Assembly: GCA_949752735.1 (NCBI GenBank)
Contig: OX457037.1
Coordinates: 36,528,596 to 36,592,595, forward strand
DNA: 64,000 nucleotides
Source of the DNA: Lumbricus terrestris
Taxonomy: Eukaryota; Annelida; Clitellata; Crassiclitellata; Lumbricidae
Reading direction: 5' to 3'
Each line of letters opens with the position of its first letter. Positions within the stretch are counted from its first letter, which is position 1. A program made the position numbers and the translations under genes. The notes beneath the pieces are model-generated. The model saw only the letters and a program-made list of their open reading frames with translations, was not told the origin of the DNA and made no database searches. Shown piece by piece: positions 9,971-20,359 of this stretch.

Positions 9971-11144
9971 CAGGCCCGCCGAGAGGGGGGGCAAGGGGGC
10001 AAATGCCCAGGGGCCCGGCGACTTTTAGGGGCCCGGAGGGGGCCCGGGCTACACTGAATTTAAAATTTTCATATCTTGATTGCGGACTGCGGGCCCAGGC
10101 TATACATGTAAGTTTTAATGTGACTTAGTCTATGCAACGTTTATGATTATTTTATTGAATTTTGCATATAGCCTTATGTTACTGTCACGTCATTACAACA
10201 ACTACTCAAGTTTCAAGCAACTGTCAATTACCTTAATTATCAGTTTTTCGCCAACTTGAACTGACACGTCCACTTCCGTCTTAGAACGCTCTTCTGCTAA
10301 ATTATGCATTGTCCGATTTCAATCATAAGTATAAACAAATCAATAGGTCTAAATGATAAATTTCTTTCGTTACGATGGAATATAAACACAAAGTTGGAAC
10401 TCAAAAACGAAAAGAAAAAGCGAATATGTTTGAAAAGGCAAACGTTGGTAGTAGCATAATTATATATATTATGCTATTTCAAATCGAAATCTCAAAAGAA
10501 GATAAATCAGAACCTGTCATCAGTCCTATAGGCTACATCGGTGGATTCTAGTGATCATAACCAAATGGATGAAATTGAAATTTGTGGTGTTAGCATCGTT
10601 ATTCCAAAAGATGACATTATAAACAAGACATATAAAACTACTGAAATTATATAGAGCTCTAAAAAGGCTTGGTTTTGATCTTGGCACTCTACCGCCAGGG
10701 CCCATAGGCTTACCTACACAAACGATAGCGACCGTAGGCTACGGTATATTATAGGCTGTTATAAAATTATAAGAAATGGTCTTGCAAGACATCCGGACAA
10801 TTTTCCAGGCGATGAAGAAAGAGCATTTTATAAGTGCAATTTTAATAAATTAAGATTCGCAGACAAAATGAAGAACTATACCAGAATATTAGGCCTTTAA
10901 ACGATTTTGCTGCAGTTAAATCCAGAAATGCTGCTTTTTGATTAGCATATATTTGAAAATTAAATTCTTAGCATCAAGAACCGATTAAAATCATAAATGT
11001 ATGCATTATCATTCATTCGTAGCCTATCCACCCTTTTGTTATTTCTATTTGTTTTTATTTAAATTTTTGGTAAAAACAATGAAGATAGTATAGGAGCCCG
11101 TGGCTGCTCAGCCCAGGGGCCCGGAATTTCTGTCGGCGGGCCTG
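9971..11144. mobile_element. hAT transposon relic, 1174 bp
   Basis: A perfect 8-bp TSD CTTAGGCC (9963-9970, 11145-11152) flanks TIRs beginning CAGGCCCGCCGA. Subterminal GGGGCCCGG-type motifs occur at both ends. The interior keeps scraps that resemble a hAT N-terminus (near 10395, HKVGTQKRKEKANMFEKANV) and a fragment PDNFPGDEERAF near 10790. No continuous ORF remains. It inserted 37 bp from the MITE ending at 9934. Confidence 0.8.
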
Positions 11145-11533
11145 CTTAGGCCTAAGCATTATCATTTTTGATTGATCCGATCTAAAATCAAATTCCATTC
11201 TATAGTATCCGACATTTTATTTTCCAGATCAGCAGTTTGAGGAGGAGCGTGTAAATTCACATTTCCGAGTATTCCAAGCACCATAGGACCTACAATACAG
11301 TCTACAACATTGCATCAAACTATAATAGGCCTGCCACACCAGACTAAAATATATTAGGTCTGCGCTGCACTTCTCTACGTTATAACCACACCATATTAAT
11401 GCCTACATATAAGACTAAACCATATTTTAGACTATACGCTGGCTTTCCAGCATCTGATCATCCAGTCGCATATCATTGTATAGTTCGCAGCACCTTAATA
11501 ATCCGACCGATGTCCATTGGTTTCTAATCTGAC

Positions 11534-11645
11534 CTTGAAAGACCTATGAGTGGTCGGACTTCCAGTTCCACGTCTCCGTCGATGCCGATCCTTGGGTCCG
11601 TATCAGACGCCAGGTCGAGAACACGAATTCCGTTCATGACGAGAC
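11534..11645 (-). CDS. NRXN: Neurexin exon: end of LNS6
   Basis: Phase 1 in (acceptor TTCACTCAAG), phase 2 out (donor TCAAG|GTCAGA). It encodes GLVMNGIRVLDLASDTDPRI followed by the last strand of the domain, matching the GLYYNGLKVLNMAAE segment of the vertebrate LNS6 C-terminus. An alternative donor 10 bases earlier (ATAG|GTCTTT) would shift the phase to 1 and put the last exon out of frame, so AAG|GTCAGA was chosen. Confidence 0.85.
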
Positions 11646-11879
11646 CTTGAGTGAACAAAATTATATATATATATATATATATACATATATAAAGGGGAAA
11701 TGTATAGTATACATATATTATATATAAATACGACGAGACCTTGAGGGAGAAAGATTATATATATATGGAAATCAGCTTTCATTAAACTCTATGTTTCAGT
11801 CGCCATATATTTATATGCTGTAGACATGTCTCTGATTTATTTATTTAGTTGTTTATTTTATTTATTTATTTCTTCATTT

Positions 11880-12087
11880 CCATGCATAGCGTCCCTTAAA
11901 GCGCTCTCTATTCAGAGGCGTTCCCGACTACAGCGCGGACACTGCATCGAAGCTTCACGACGAAGCGCACGAGCAATTACAAGTTAAGGACTTGCTAAAG
12001 GTCCCTATGGGGTGGCTTGAGGTGGATTCGAACCTGGAACCCTCCGACTGCATGGCACCGAACACCACCACTACACCGCCGCGCCCC
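11880..12087 (-). mobile_element. tRNA-derived SINE, family 1
   Basis: Reading on the minus strand, GGGCGCGGCGGTGTAGTGG (A-box region) is followed by CCAGGTTCGAATCCACC (B box), then the shared body with CAATTGCTCG and GCGCTCTG, ending near AAGGGACGCTATGC. It belongs to the same family as the copies at 13737, 29919, 51031 and 56650. It lies just upstream of the LNS6 end exon, inside an intron. Confidence 0.75.
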
Positions 12088-12107
12088 ACAAAAATCTCTT
12101 ATCCATT

Positions 12108-12325
12108 TAGGGCTTTTTAAAGGTTTTTAGAATCTCACAACCACCAGCTTTCTTCCTCCCTTCCTACATGCATGGTAAATAATTCCTTATCGAATGACAA
12201 TGGCGGTCTTTTGCTATATTATAATTAATTTACTATATTGATATTTAATTACACACAAGGGTTTCTAGAACTGCAGACATCCATTTAGTGCTGCACGTTT
12301 TGTATAGAACTGCACACAAAAGCCC
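12108..12325. mobile_element. MITE of the AACTGCAC family, diverged copy
   Basis: AGGGCTTTTTAAAGG at the left and AAAAGCCC at the right enclose repeats of GAACTGCACA and the conserved phrase CATGCATGGTAAATAATTCC. Other copies are at 17078-17270 and 59583-59776. No clean TSD is seen for this one. Confidence 0.6.
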
Positions 12326-12355
12326 ACTCTTCTTATCATGGTCAGAGGTCCAGTT

Positions 12356-12624
12356 CAGTGGCGTAGCCAGGAATTTATGATGGGGAGGGGGGTTAGGGTT
12401 CAAGGCCTAGCCAGATGCCCTTCTTGACACCAACCCAACAGTAGCCTATTACAGTAAATAAAAAGGGAATAAAGTAACAAAGGGAATAAAGTAAGAAAAA
12501 CAATTGTTACTACAAGCAATTGTTTTGTTTTCTTATTTAAGCGGATAAATAACCTTTAAAATTTGTTTCCTAAGCCAATGAGGGGCTTAACCCCCGAAAC
12601 TCCCCCTTTGGCTTTACGCCACTG
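12356..12624. mobile_element. hAT-like MITE, 269 bp
   Basis: Perfect 8-bp TSD GTCCAGTT (12348-12355, 12625-12632); ends CAGTGGCGTAGCCAGG and, on the other strand, CAGTGGCGTAAAGCC. It is the same subfamily as 31838-32111, sharing GGAATTTATGATGGGG and the ACAATTGTTACTACAAGCAA core. Confidence 0.85.
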
Positions 12625-12751
12625 GTCCAGTTGCTTACAGAGAATGAGGCGCGGTCCAACAAAAGCAAGACCCACCGAACTTCGCCGAGGAAATAATGTT
12701 TATTCGTGATGGGTATAGCGTATACATGCAGTTGGTACAGTTCACGGTGGT

Positions 12752-12758
12752 GTGTGTG

Positions 12759-12819
<61 letters not shown>
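12752..12819. repeat. (TG)n microsatellite
   Basis: A TG array of about 33 units following a TGTGTGCATG start, in a neurexin intron. Confidence 0.95.
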
Positions 12820-12826
<7 letters not shown>

Positions 12827-13174
12827 GCGTTGTTTCGTAAATACACGGTCTATTCATTACTCGGTTTTCAGAGGTTATAGTTTGTGTGTCTGTACCGCAT
12901 TGTGCTAATTTGTGTTTCGTTGCAATTGCATCACTTTGTCTTCTTTTGTATGGAATCGTAGGTATTGTACCTTTTTATTGCATCGTGTTGGATGGTATTT
13001 TATTGTATTATTTCGTATCATACCTAATCTTTTGATCAGTGAATGTGCACACTACCATGTCATGACGTAGTGATGAGTTAGAAACACCACGAAAATCGAT
13101 TGCGTCTGCAATGGCAATCATACACTATGATTATTATAGGGGTCTTGGATAGAGAGCAAGGATGGTCGTCTAAC

Positions 13175-13276
13175 CGGAAATGATTCCTTGGAATATCCTC
13201 GTCAGGTGGCTGTTTGAATCCAATCGACCTCCGACCATGACCTTCATCTGATGGTTGAAGGTCGTCAGCTGGTTCC
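13175..13276 (-). CDS. NRXN: Neurexin exon: LNS6 middle, directly after the SS4 position
   Basis: Acceptor TTACCTACAG, donor TTTCCG|GTTAGA, phase 1 in and out, 102 bp. It encodes GNQLTTFNHQMKVMVGGRLD followed by a short loop and RIFQGIIS, aligning with GRQLTIFNSQATIIIGG and FQGQLSG of LNS6. In vertebrates the SS4 cassette joins just before this segment, so the 4.1-kb intron to the next exon upstream (13277-17353) is the place to look for one; I did not find a convincing cassette exon. Confidence 0.85.
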
Positions 13277-13564
13277 CTGTAGGTAATCAATGAAGCAGTC
13301 GTCATCAAGGAGCAACAGTTCTAATTAAGACTTTTATGAGTGAGACCGCTGTCCCTCTATCTGCCTACATTTCAGTCTATCTGCTTATTATTTGAGACTG
13401 TAGTGCACGTGTATATGCGTCTATTTGTCTGTCTGCATGTGTATACTTGTGTAATGTATATTGAATATACATGTCCTTGTGCAGACAAGCCGACCATTGC
13501 TACATGTGCGCATGTCTGTCTGTGCGTATGCATATGTATGTATGGATGTATGAATATAAGTATG

Positions 13565-13736
13565 CATGTGTGTATGTATGTATGTATGTATGTATGTATG
13601 TATGTATGTATGTATGTATGTATGTATGTATGTATGTATGTATGTATGTATGTGTGATAGCGTGTATGTATGTATGTGTATGTACTATGTATGTATGTAT
13701 GCATGTATGTATGTATGTATTGTTTGTTTGTTTGTG
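13565..13736. repeat. (TATG)n microsatellite attached to a SINE tail
   Basis: TATG units with a short non-repeat interruption near 13652 run into TGTTTGTTTGTTTGTGCACT and then the 3' end of the SINE at 13737. The phase and position suggest it grew from the tail of that SINE. Confidence 0.9.
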
Positions 13737-13939
13737 CACTTGTTATAGCGCCCCTTCAAGCTCTCTCTACTCAGAGGCGCTCCCGAATGCAGAGCGGACA
13801 CTGCATCGGAGTTTCACGCCGAAGAGCTGAGCAATTGCGAGTGAAGGACTTGCCCAAGGTCCCTACGCGGCGAGGTGGATTCGAACCTCGTACCTTCCGG
13901 CTACAAGGCAACGACGCCACCACTACACCACCGCGCTCC
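13737..13939 (-). mobile_element. tRNA-derived SINE, family 1
   Basis: On the minus strand it reads GGAGCGCGGTGGTGTAGTGG (A box), GGTACGAGGTTCGAATCC (B box), a body with CCTTGGGCAAGTCC, then GAGCTTGAAGGGGCGCTATA and ACAAGTGCAC followed by the CATA array. It is about 200 bp and nearly complete. The 3' 40 bp match the LINE end at 1676-1740, the usual sign that the SINE borrows that LINE's reverse transcriptase. Confidence 0.8.
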
Positions 13940-14110
13940 ATGTATGTATGCATGCATGTTTGTATGTATGTACCGGTATGTATGAATGTATGTATGCAAA
14001 TATGCATGCATGTATGTATGCATGTATGTATGTGTGTATACATGTATGTATATGTATGCATGCAGGGTACGCTTATGCATGTATAATTATATGCATGCAT
14101 GCATAATGCA
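13940..14110. repeat. (TATG)/(CATG) degenerate array
   Basis: Degenerate tetranucleotide units (TATG, CATG, TGCA), lying on the other side of the SINE. The SINE may have inserted into a pre-existing array. Confidence 0.85.
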
Positions 14111-14419
14111 TTTACGTCTGTCTGTAACTTATGTATGCCTGTCTGTTTGCAGATCCGTCGATGTCTATTTTCGATTGCCTGTTTGAGTCAGAAAAACCTG
14201 CGAACTTACCGTGTACACTGAACAGCTAAGCTATCTGCGTCTACACGTCCCTTCGAATATCCCTTGAAGGCCATATGCTGAGAGTGGGATGTGTGTGCGT
14301 GTGTGTATGTGTTTATCTGACGTGGATCCTATGAATTCGTCTCCGGCTTCGATCGTATACTTTATGCCATCCAATCAAATCTCAGTCGTAATAAATCTCT
14401 ACACGAAACGAATTCGTCC

Positions 14420-14745
14420 GCAACAAGCAGCAGCAGCCGCAGCAGCAGCAGCAACAGCAGCAGCAGGAACGACGGAGCAAGAGAAGTCGTCACAGGGAAC
14501 AGCAACAGCTGGACATGGAGAGATAGACCGCGCATGCAGAGAGACAGACAGACGGACACGGGGCCGGGGGCGGACAGATAGACAGACGGACGGACAGACA
14601 GACAGACATACGGACAGGCAGGCAGACGGACGGACGGACAGACAGACAAATAGACGGACTGACAGACAGACGGACGGACGGACAGACAGGCAGACGGACG
14701 GACGGACAGACGGACGGACAGACAGACGGACAGACATGTGGTCCA
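14420..14745. repeat. (AGC)n followed by (GACA/GACG)n
   Basis: An AGC-rich run (14427-14464) and then a long GACA/GACG tetranucleotide array from about 14548, in the SS4-position intron of neurexin. Confidence 0.9.
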
Positions 14746-14925
14746 TCAATTAATCACTAATCAGTCACTGATTCTGTCCGAGTCACTGTCCAATGTCTGC
14801 CTTCTCAGTTTGTGTCCGTCTACCTGTGTTTAAATGTGTGTGTGTGTATGTGTGTGTGTATGCCGTTCATTTGTCAGTCTGTCTACCTATTCGTCTGTCA
14901 GTTGCAATTGGTGCTGAGTGTTGCA

Positions 14926-15001
14926 GAAGAGGATGAGGATGATAATGATGATGATGAGGATGATGATGAGGATGATGATGATAATGATGATGATGATAAT
15001 T

Positions 15002-15050
<49 letters not shown>

Positions 15051-15056
15051 GGATGA
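14926..15056. repeat. (GAT)n microsatellite
   Basis: GAT/GAG triplets, purest in 15003-15050. Confidence 0.95.
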
Positions 15057-15126
15057 ACATGCGATTGAGAGATGTGTGTGTTTGTGAGAACATGGATCGA
15101 AATCAACAACAAGCGAATCGTTCTTC

Positions 15127-15600
15127 GCGTATTGGAAGAGGAGAAACAGAGGAAGAGGAGGACGGGAGGAAGAGAAACAGGAAGAGAAGGAGGAGATGAG
15201 GAGGAGATGGAAAATAGGAGGAGGAGGAGGAGGAGGAGGAAAGGGTCTAGGAAGACGAGGAGAAAGAGGATAGGGATGAAGGGAAAGAGGAGATGGAGGA
15301 AGAGGAAGAGGAGAACGGAATGAAGAGAAACAGGAAGAGAAGGAGGAAAGGAGAAGGAGGAAAATAAAAGGAAGAGCAGACAGAGGAAAAGGTCTAGGAA
15401 GAAGAGGAGACAGAGGATAGGGAGGAGAGGGAAAAGAGGAGATGGAGGAAGAGGAGGGTAAAGAGGAGCAAGAAGGGAAGGAGAAAGAAAACGGTGGAGG
15501 ACAAGGGGAGCGAAACGAACAAGAAAAAGGAGGAGGATGGAAATGAGGAAGAGGAGGCTGGAATAGGAAAGTGAAACGGAGCAAGAAGGGGAGGTGGAGT
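15127..15600. repeat. Polypurine tract (GGA/GAA), about 470 bp
   Basis: The plus strand is almost entirely purine, with quasi-repeats of GAGGAAGAGGAGA. Long Pro/Ser/Leu ORFs on the other strand are artefacts of composition. Confidence 0.9.
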
Positions 15601-16223
15601 GGGAGTTCGTTGGTTCAACATATTCCGCTGCCTTTCTTCCATCCAGCAGAAGGATATTCCGACTCATAATCTAATCGCCTGGAATGGACATGAACTTCCA
15701 GGTCATCATCTTTATTGTCTTTTCGGGCTTTGTTTGCTCTGCCTTCGGCTGTTGCAAACCATCGAACGCGTGCAAATCAATGTAGAAATTTCGTCGGTTT
15801 GCACGAATTTAATCGAATAGAATTTATATAAAATCCAATTAACAATGGAAAGTTCATTGACTATATAAGAATATAATGCTCAATTGTTTTCAAGAACCAT
15901 TGAGATTTTCTTAACTGCGTTTTGCATGTTTAAAACTACCGAAATAATATATCACAGAACATTGACTTCAATAAGCATATACTGTTTCCAATCAATTCTC
16001 AATGTCCGTTTAAACAAAATAGTGGCCTTTCCATGTCAGCCGCCACAGATAGGCTATTGTTTTCTTTCTATTGTTCTACACCTCCAGAAATTAGCGCGGT
16101 CTCCTTCCATCTCTCGACGATGTAGTATAATTGATGGCGGTTAAAAATCTTCGTGGTCTTTGCTGAGTGGTCACGATGAAACCCTCATTGTATTGTTTTT
16201 GATCGGCATACGGGAGATTTCAG
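15601..16223. other. Intron sequence without recognised features
   Basis: AT-rich sequence inside the SS4-position intron. I looked on the minus strand for a cassette exon and saw none I would defend. Confidence 0.35.
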
Positions 16224-16420
16224 CAGTGGGGTGCACCCATGGGGCAAAGATTTAACTTCTGCCTGAAAAATGAATCCTGAAATCTCGGGGAAAATACAAC
16301 TTTTTCCCAGAAAAAAGTTGACCTTTTTTAGTCATTTCCCGGTCTGCTTGCCCGAAAAAAGACTTGCCCGAAATTTGGGGGGCATTCCCTCCATTGGACC
16401 GCCGCCTCGTACGCCTATGG
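16224..16420. mobile_element. Possible hAT-like MITE remnant
   Basis: It contains the phrase CTTTTTTAGTCATTTCCCGG and C-rich ends (CAGTGGGGTGCACCCATGG; on the minus strand CATAGGCGTACGAGG), typical of the other MITEs in the window. No TSD was found, so one end may be missing. Confidence 0.35.
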
Positions 16421-16689
16421 TAATAATGCGCGTCTCTGCGTAAAAATCTCCCAGGAGCGCTTCCACCGCGAGTGACCCCCGAGAGAAAAGGTATGATTTG
16501 CGGCAAGAGAAAGACGAGGAAGGGCTACGAAAGAGGATAAATTTATATAGCACCACTTTAAGATAAAATCGTCAGAAGCGCTTGTCATTTTCATGGAGAG
16601 GGACCTAAGCATGCAGGCAATATCATCGATCGTCAATGAAATCCACCAGCATCGGGTCACCGTTCATACACTGATTAAATTAGCTCTCA

Positions 16690-16940
16690 TAATATAGCGT
16701 ACTGGAAGCTGAGATATTGAAAAATCCGTATTTTGGTCGGCCATTTTGAAACACGGCCGCCATTGAAGCCGTGGAGACATTTGAAATGACTGTTGGAATC
16801 CTTACGAGTATATATGTAGGTTTCGACACCAAGATGACGATTCTAGGTGTATACTGTAAGCTGAGATAATTCAAAATCTGCAAAACCGGTCGGCCATTTT
16901 GAAAAATGGCTGCCATTGGGACCAGTGGTCAAATCTGCAA
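16690..16940. repeat. Two-unit tandem duplication
   Basis: AAGCTGAGATATTGAAAAAT, GGTCGGCCATTTTGAAA and GGCCGCCATTGAAGCC (16707-16780) recur with changes at 16858-16925 (AAGCTGAGATAATTCAAAAT, GGTCGGCCATTTTGAAA, GGCTGCCATTGGGACC). It is non-coding intron sequence. Confidence 0.65.
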
Positions 16941-16998
16941 TGGCCATATATAGCCAAATCTTTTTCTTATGACATTTTCGTAGTATGTACCAAATTTC

Positions 16999-17354
16999 AT
17001 GCTTGTATCAAAAAGTGAGCAATTTTTGATCAGACCGCTCTACTAGTATGCAATGTAGACTATTATGTATGGTTACCCAGGGCTGTTTTTAAGGAATTTT
17101 TAGAACTGCACAACCTATTCTTTCCTTTCCCATCCTCCATGGTAAATTATTTCCAATCGGAGGACAATTACCTTTTTGCTAGTTTTAACTGTACAGAAGT
17201 GCTTCTACAACTGCACAAATCCATTTAGAACTGCACAGTTTGTGTACAACTGCACGTTAAAAAAGCCCTGATGCTTGTATCACAAAGTGAACAATTTTTC
17301 ACCAGGCCGCTCTACTAGTAGGCTATGCAATGTAGACTATTATGTATGGTTACC
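16999..17354. repeat. 79/84-bp direct repeats flanking a MITE at a neurexin splice donor
   Basis: 16999-17077 and 17271-17354 are direct repeats (five substitutions and a 5-bp insertion) lying immediately on both sides of the MITE 17078-17270. On the minus strand each copy begins at GGTAACCATAC; the right-hand copy is the genuine exon end and donor, the left-hand copy carries a second GTAACC. Confidence 0.85.
17078..17270. mobile_element. MITE of the AACTGCAC family, 193 bp
   Basis: Ends CAGGGCTGTTTTTAAGG and, on the other strand, CAGGGCTTTTTTAACG. The interior has repeated ACTGCACA motifs and the phrase CCTCCATGGTAAAT. No 8-bp TSD here, because it sits exactly between the direct repeats described above. 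Confidence 0.8.
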
Positions 17355-17525
17355 TGTGGCGTTTCTGAACTGCACAGGTAGGTTATCCACCTGAATGGTG
17401 GCGTTGGCGCCATCGCGTGTGAACCTGACCACGTGATACTGGCCATCGTTGACCTTTTCGAACTGGTCACCGACCACGTGATCACTCAGACCCATGTTGT
17501 AGACGACGAATATGTTGCCATCAAC
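17354..17525 (-). CDS. NRXN: Neurexin exon: LNS6 core up to splice site 4
   Basis: Acceptor GCGTCCAG, donor CCACAG|GTAACC, phase 0 to 1, 172 bp. It encodes VDGNIFVVYNMG, then [19 protein letters not shown] and IQVDNLPV, closely matching the vertebrate LNS6 strand [20 protein letters not shown]. The exon ends at FRNATG, the equivalent of YPAG, which is where the alternatively spliced SS4 insert enters in vertebrate neurexins and where neuroligin, LRRTM and cerebellin binding is controlled. Alternative use here is inference. Confidence 0.9.
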
Positions 17526-17534
17526 CTGGACGCA

Positions 17535-17576
17535 TCATCATCGTCGTTGTTATAGCCATCATCATCGTCATCGTCA

Positions 17577-17608
<32 letters not shown>

Positions 17609-17675
17609 ATCATCGTCATCGTCATCGTCATCGTCATCATCGTCATCGTCGTCGTCGTCGTCGTCATCGTCATCG

Positions 17676-17745
<70 letters not shown>

Positions 17746-17952
17746 TCTCATCGTCATTGTCATCGTCATCGTCAGCGTCGTTGCCGTCGTCATCGTCATT
17801 GTCATCATCATCATCATCACTATCATTATCATAGTTGTCATCGCCACCACCACCACCACCACCACCACCACCACCACCACCACCACCACCACCACCACCA
17901 CCACCACCACCACCACCACCACCACCACCACCACATCAACAACAACAACAAC

Positions 17953-18000
<48 letters not shown>

Positions 18001-18060
18001 AATCACTATCATCTTCATCACCCTTGTCATCATCACAATCAACACGATCACCATTACATC
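17535..18060. repeat. (CAT/CGT/CAC)n array, about 520 bp
   Basis: Pure CAT, CAC and mixed CATCGT blocks starting ten bases upstream of a neurexin acceptor (17525/17526). The poly-His and poly-Met ORFs are artefacts. The array occupies the branch-point region of that intron. Confidence 0.95.
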
Positions 18061-18202
18061 ATCGTGACCATTGCCGTCGTCATTGTTTCAGCATCATTGT
18101 CGTAGTAGTCGTTCGTTATCATTGTAATAGTCGTCGTGATGATAATGCAATTGATACGTTACTAAAAGTGGAAGATTGTGAGGAAATACATTATAGTCCT
18201 AC

Positions 18203-18381
18203 TATTTCCATTTCCATGAAGTCGCTGGAACTTCCGCTGGTCATTCGGAAGATGACCGCGTTGCCCTGCGTGGTCATCAGTCCAAGAGCCACTTGGTCAG
18301 TCCGAGTGTCCGGCCATTCCCCAGCGGCGAAGGTGAAGGTCACCAGTCCCCCCGCATGACCAAATCTGTAGGAGACACTCT
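18203..18381 (-). CDS. NRXN: Neurexin exon: start of LNS6
   Basis: Acceptor GTTTTTCAG, donor GAAATA|GTAGGA, phase 1 to 0, 179 bp. It encodes SVSYRFGHAGGLVTFTF, EWPDTRTDQVALGLMTTQGN, AVIFRMTS and DFMEMEI, the first five beta strands of LNS6 (vertebrate TTYIFGKGGGLILYTW, RADRLAIGFST, DYLELHI). Asp and Leu positions around the Ca2+ site are present (TRTDQ). Confidence 0.88.
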
Positions 18382-18559
18382 CTGAAAAACAGAGCAGCAA
18401 CCGCAGCGTCAGAAGCTTAATGCGGTGGCGTCTGTTAAAACACTAAATTGGATTTACATCGACAGTTTGGACCCAGTGGAACGCAGCCTATCGGATTTCA
18501 TTTGTCCAAAGGAATTATCTAATTATCTAACGACACTTCAAGGCATGTATAAATATACA

Positions 18560-18840
18560 CATGTATGTATGTATGTATGTATGTATGTATGTATGTATGT
18601 ATGTATGTATGTATGTATGTATGTATGTATGTATGTATGTATGTATGTATGTATGTATGTATGTATGTATGTATGTATGTATGTATGTATGTATGTATGT
18701 ATGTATGTATGTATGTATGTATGTATGTATGTGTGTGTGTATGCATGCATGCATGCATGCATGCATGCATGCATGCATGCATGTATGTATGTATGTATGT
18801 ATGTATGTATGTATGTATGTATGTATGTATGTATGTATGA
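18560..18840. repeat. (ATGT)n with an internal (ATGC)n island
   Basis: An ATGT array about 280 bp long containing GTGTGTGTATGC and ten ATGC units near 18740-18782. It lies in a neurexin intron. Confidence 0.97.
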
Positions 18841-20359
18841 TGCATATGTATAATATATGTATGCATGTATGTATGTAAATATATATGCATATACATGTAT
18901 ATAATTATGCATACACATACAGACGCAGTTAAATGTAATTAGAATAGGAACTGCACTCTGAATAGCAGGAACATACAAGCAGATATGTTCAGACAGATAG
19001 CACATAGAAAACAGATGAGGAGAAGATAAGGGAAAGAGGAAAGATAAAGAGAGAAGATTAGAGCATAACATATCATGGACGGTTTTGTCCCCCCATCCTC
19101 TTTCCTATCTCCTCCACAATCTGTGATGGCCGAGGGAATGATAACGGCACTGGCGGAATTGGACCACTTCGTGTCGTGCAGTATACAGTCGTTTAGCACA
19201 GCCTAATGTGTTTAGTATTGATAAAGCGAGGAAAAGGAACAACTGTAAGGGAATAGGACACAAGCGTACAATGAAGAAAGAGGGCACATGCAAACAGACA
19301 ACCAATCTTCCTTTCGATACAGAATTGGGGGAAAGTGGCACTGAGCTCTGTTCATGATTGGCCTAACTATAGAATTATTACGAGGCAAGAGGAGGATTGA
19401 GGAAGGGAACGAGCGAAGGACAACCGATTCCAATCCGTGGCCTCGTGTAACTATACGTAGTGATCCACAAACATGTTTGCTAAAATTAAAGATAAACGGC
19501 TGATGAGTTTGCGACAAAGTATTCGTCGAATGATAAAGAATCCATTTGGACAGAATTAAAATATTTCAATGTATATATAATTATATAAATATTAATATAT
19601 AAATATATTGATATATATATATATATATGTAAAGTCAAATGAAGCCGCAGTGCGGCAGTGGATATTTATAATTGGTCCATGACAATGCGTAGCTTACTTC
19701 GTCCATTAGACCTGCTGTAGAAGGATGTCCGGTATACACAAAACTATATCGAACTTCTTCTATCCGACATTGGCCCTATTATACTAGCTGCGGACGTATT
19801 TGGTATTCTTCGAAAAGTCAAGAAAGAATGAGATATGTTCTGACGGAATTACTTGTTCATCTCATGTAAATAATTTATTCTGAGTTTGATGTTCGGCTCC
19901 GATTCATCGTCTGGCCTTTAATATCAGAAGATAACAATAATTATTCTATGGATAAGGTAGCATAGGATGGTTAAATCATCCAGGATATGCCGTCAAAAAT
20001 TCACAGCGTTTTGGAGCTGGCAGAACGCAGCTATTTCATAATAAAAAGGATCTTAAATTTTCTGCAATAGATCTAATTATTGCTGACTTCCATGAATTAT
20101 TAATGATATACTTTGAAAGATGATAGGGGTTTACTACAGGTTTGCGTTTCCTATCAGAAGCGCGGACAATGTTGGGCAGAAAATTTATCGCACAAAAAGG
20201 TGGAAGAGATTGTAATGAATTAAGTGTGTAGTGCTGACGTGGGATGACCGATGACCGTAGAGATCTGGTTTTAACCAAAAATGTATACTGTGGTAATGGA
20301 AGACATTATTTTTATGTCCATTTAGGCCTATGTGTATCCTATCTATCTAAAACATTTAT
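18841..20359. other. Intron sequence without recognised features
   Basis: No exon or complete element was found. A short TA-rich stretch lies at 19570-19630. Confidence 0.35.

Noticed and set aside
11534..11544. Earlier donor ATAG|GTCTTT for the LNS6 end exon
   Set aside because: It gives phase 1, which reads into a stop in the last exon; AAG|GTCAGA ten bases later gives an open frame.
14867..15667. 266-codon minus-strand ORF rich in Ser, Leu, Pro and His
   Set aside because: Made of a GAT array and a polypurine tract; no start, domain or splice context.
16040..16145. Candidate SS4 cassette exon on the minus strand
   Set aside because: An open stretch with AG and GT edges, but the frame does not keep phase 1 at both ends and it does not resemble known SS4 inserts.
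17512..18105. 197-codon poly-His ORF and the poly-Met ORF opposite
   Set aside because: Pure translation of a CAT/CAC microsatellite; a neurexin acceptor lies at its edge.
18425..18896. Long ORFs of Met-Tyr-Val-Cys or His-Thr-Tyr-Ile repeats (also at 13.5, 33.8 and 50.8 kb)
   Set aside because: A tetranucleotide array without stops gives open frames on both strands; no flanking gene structure.
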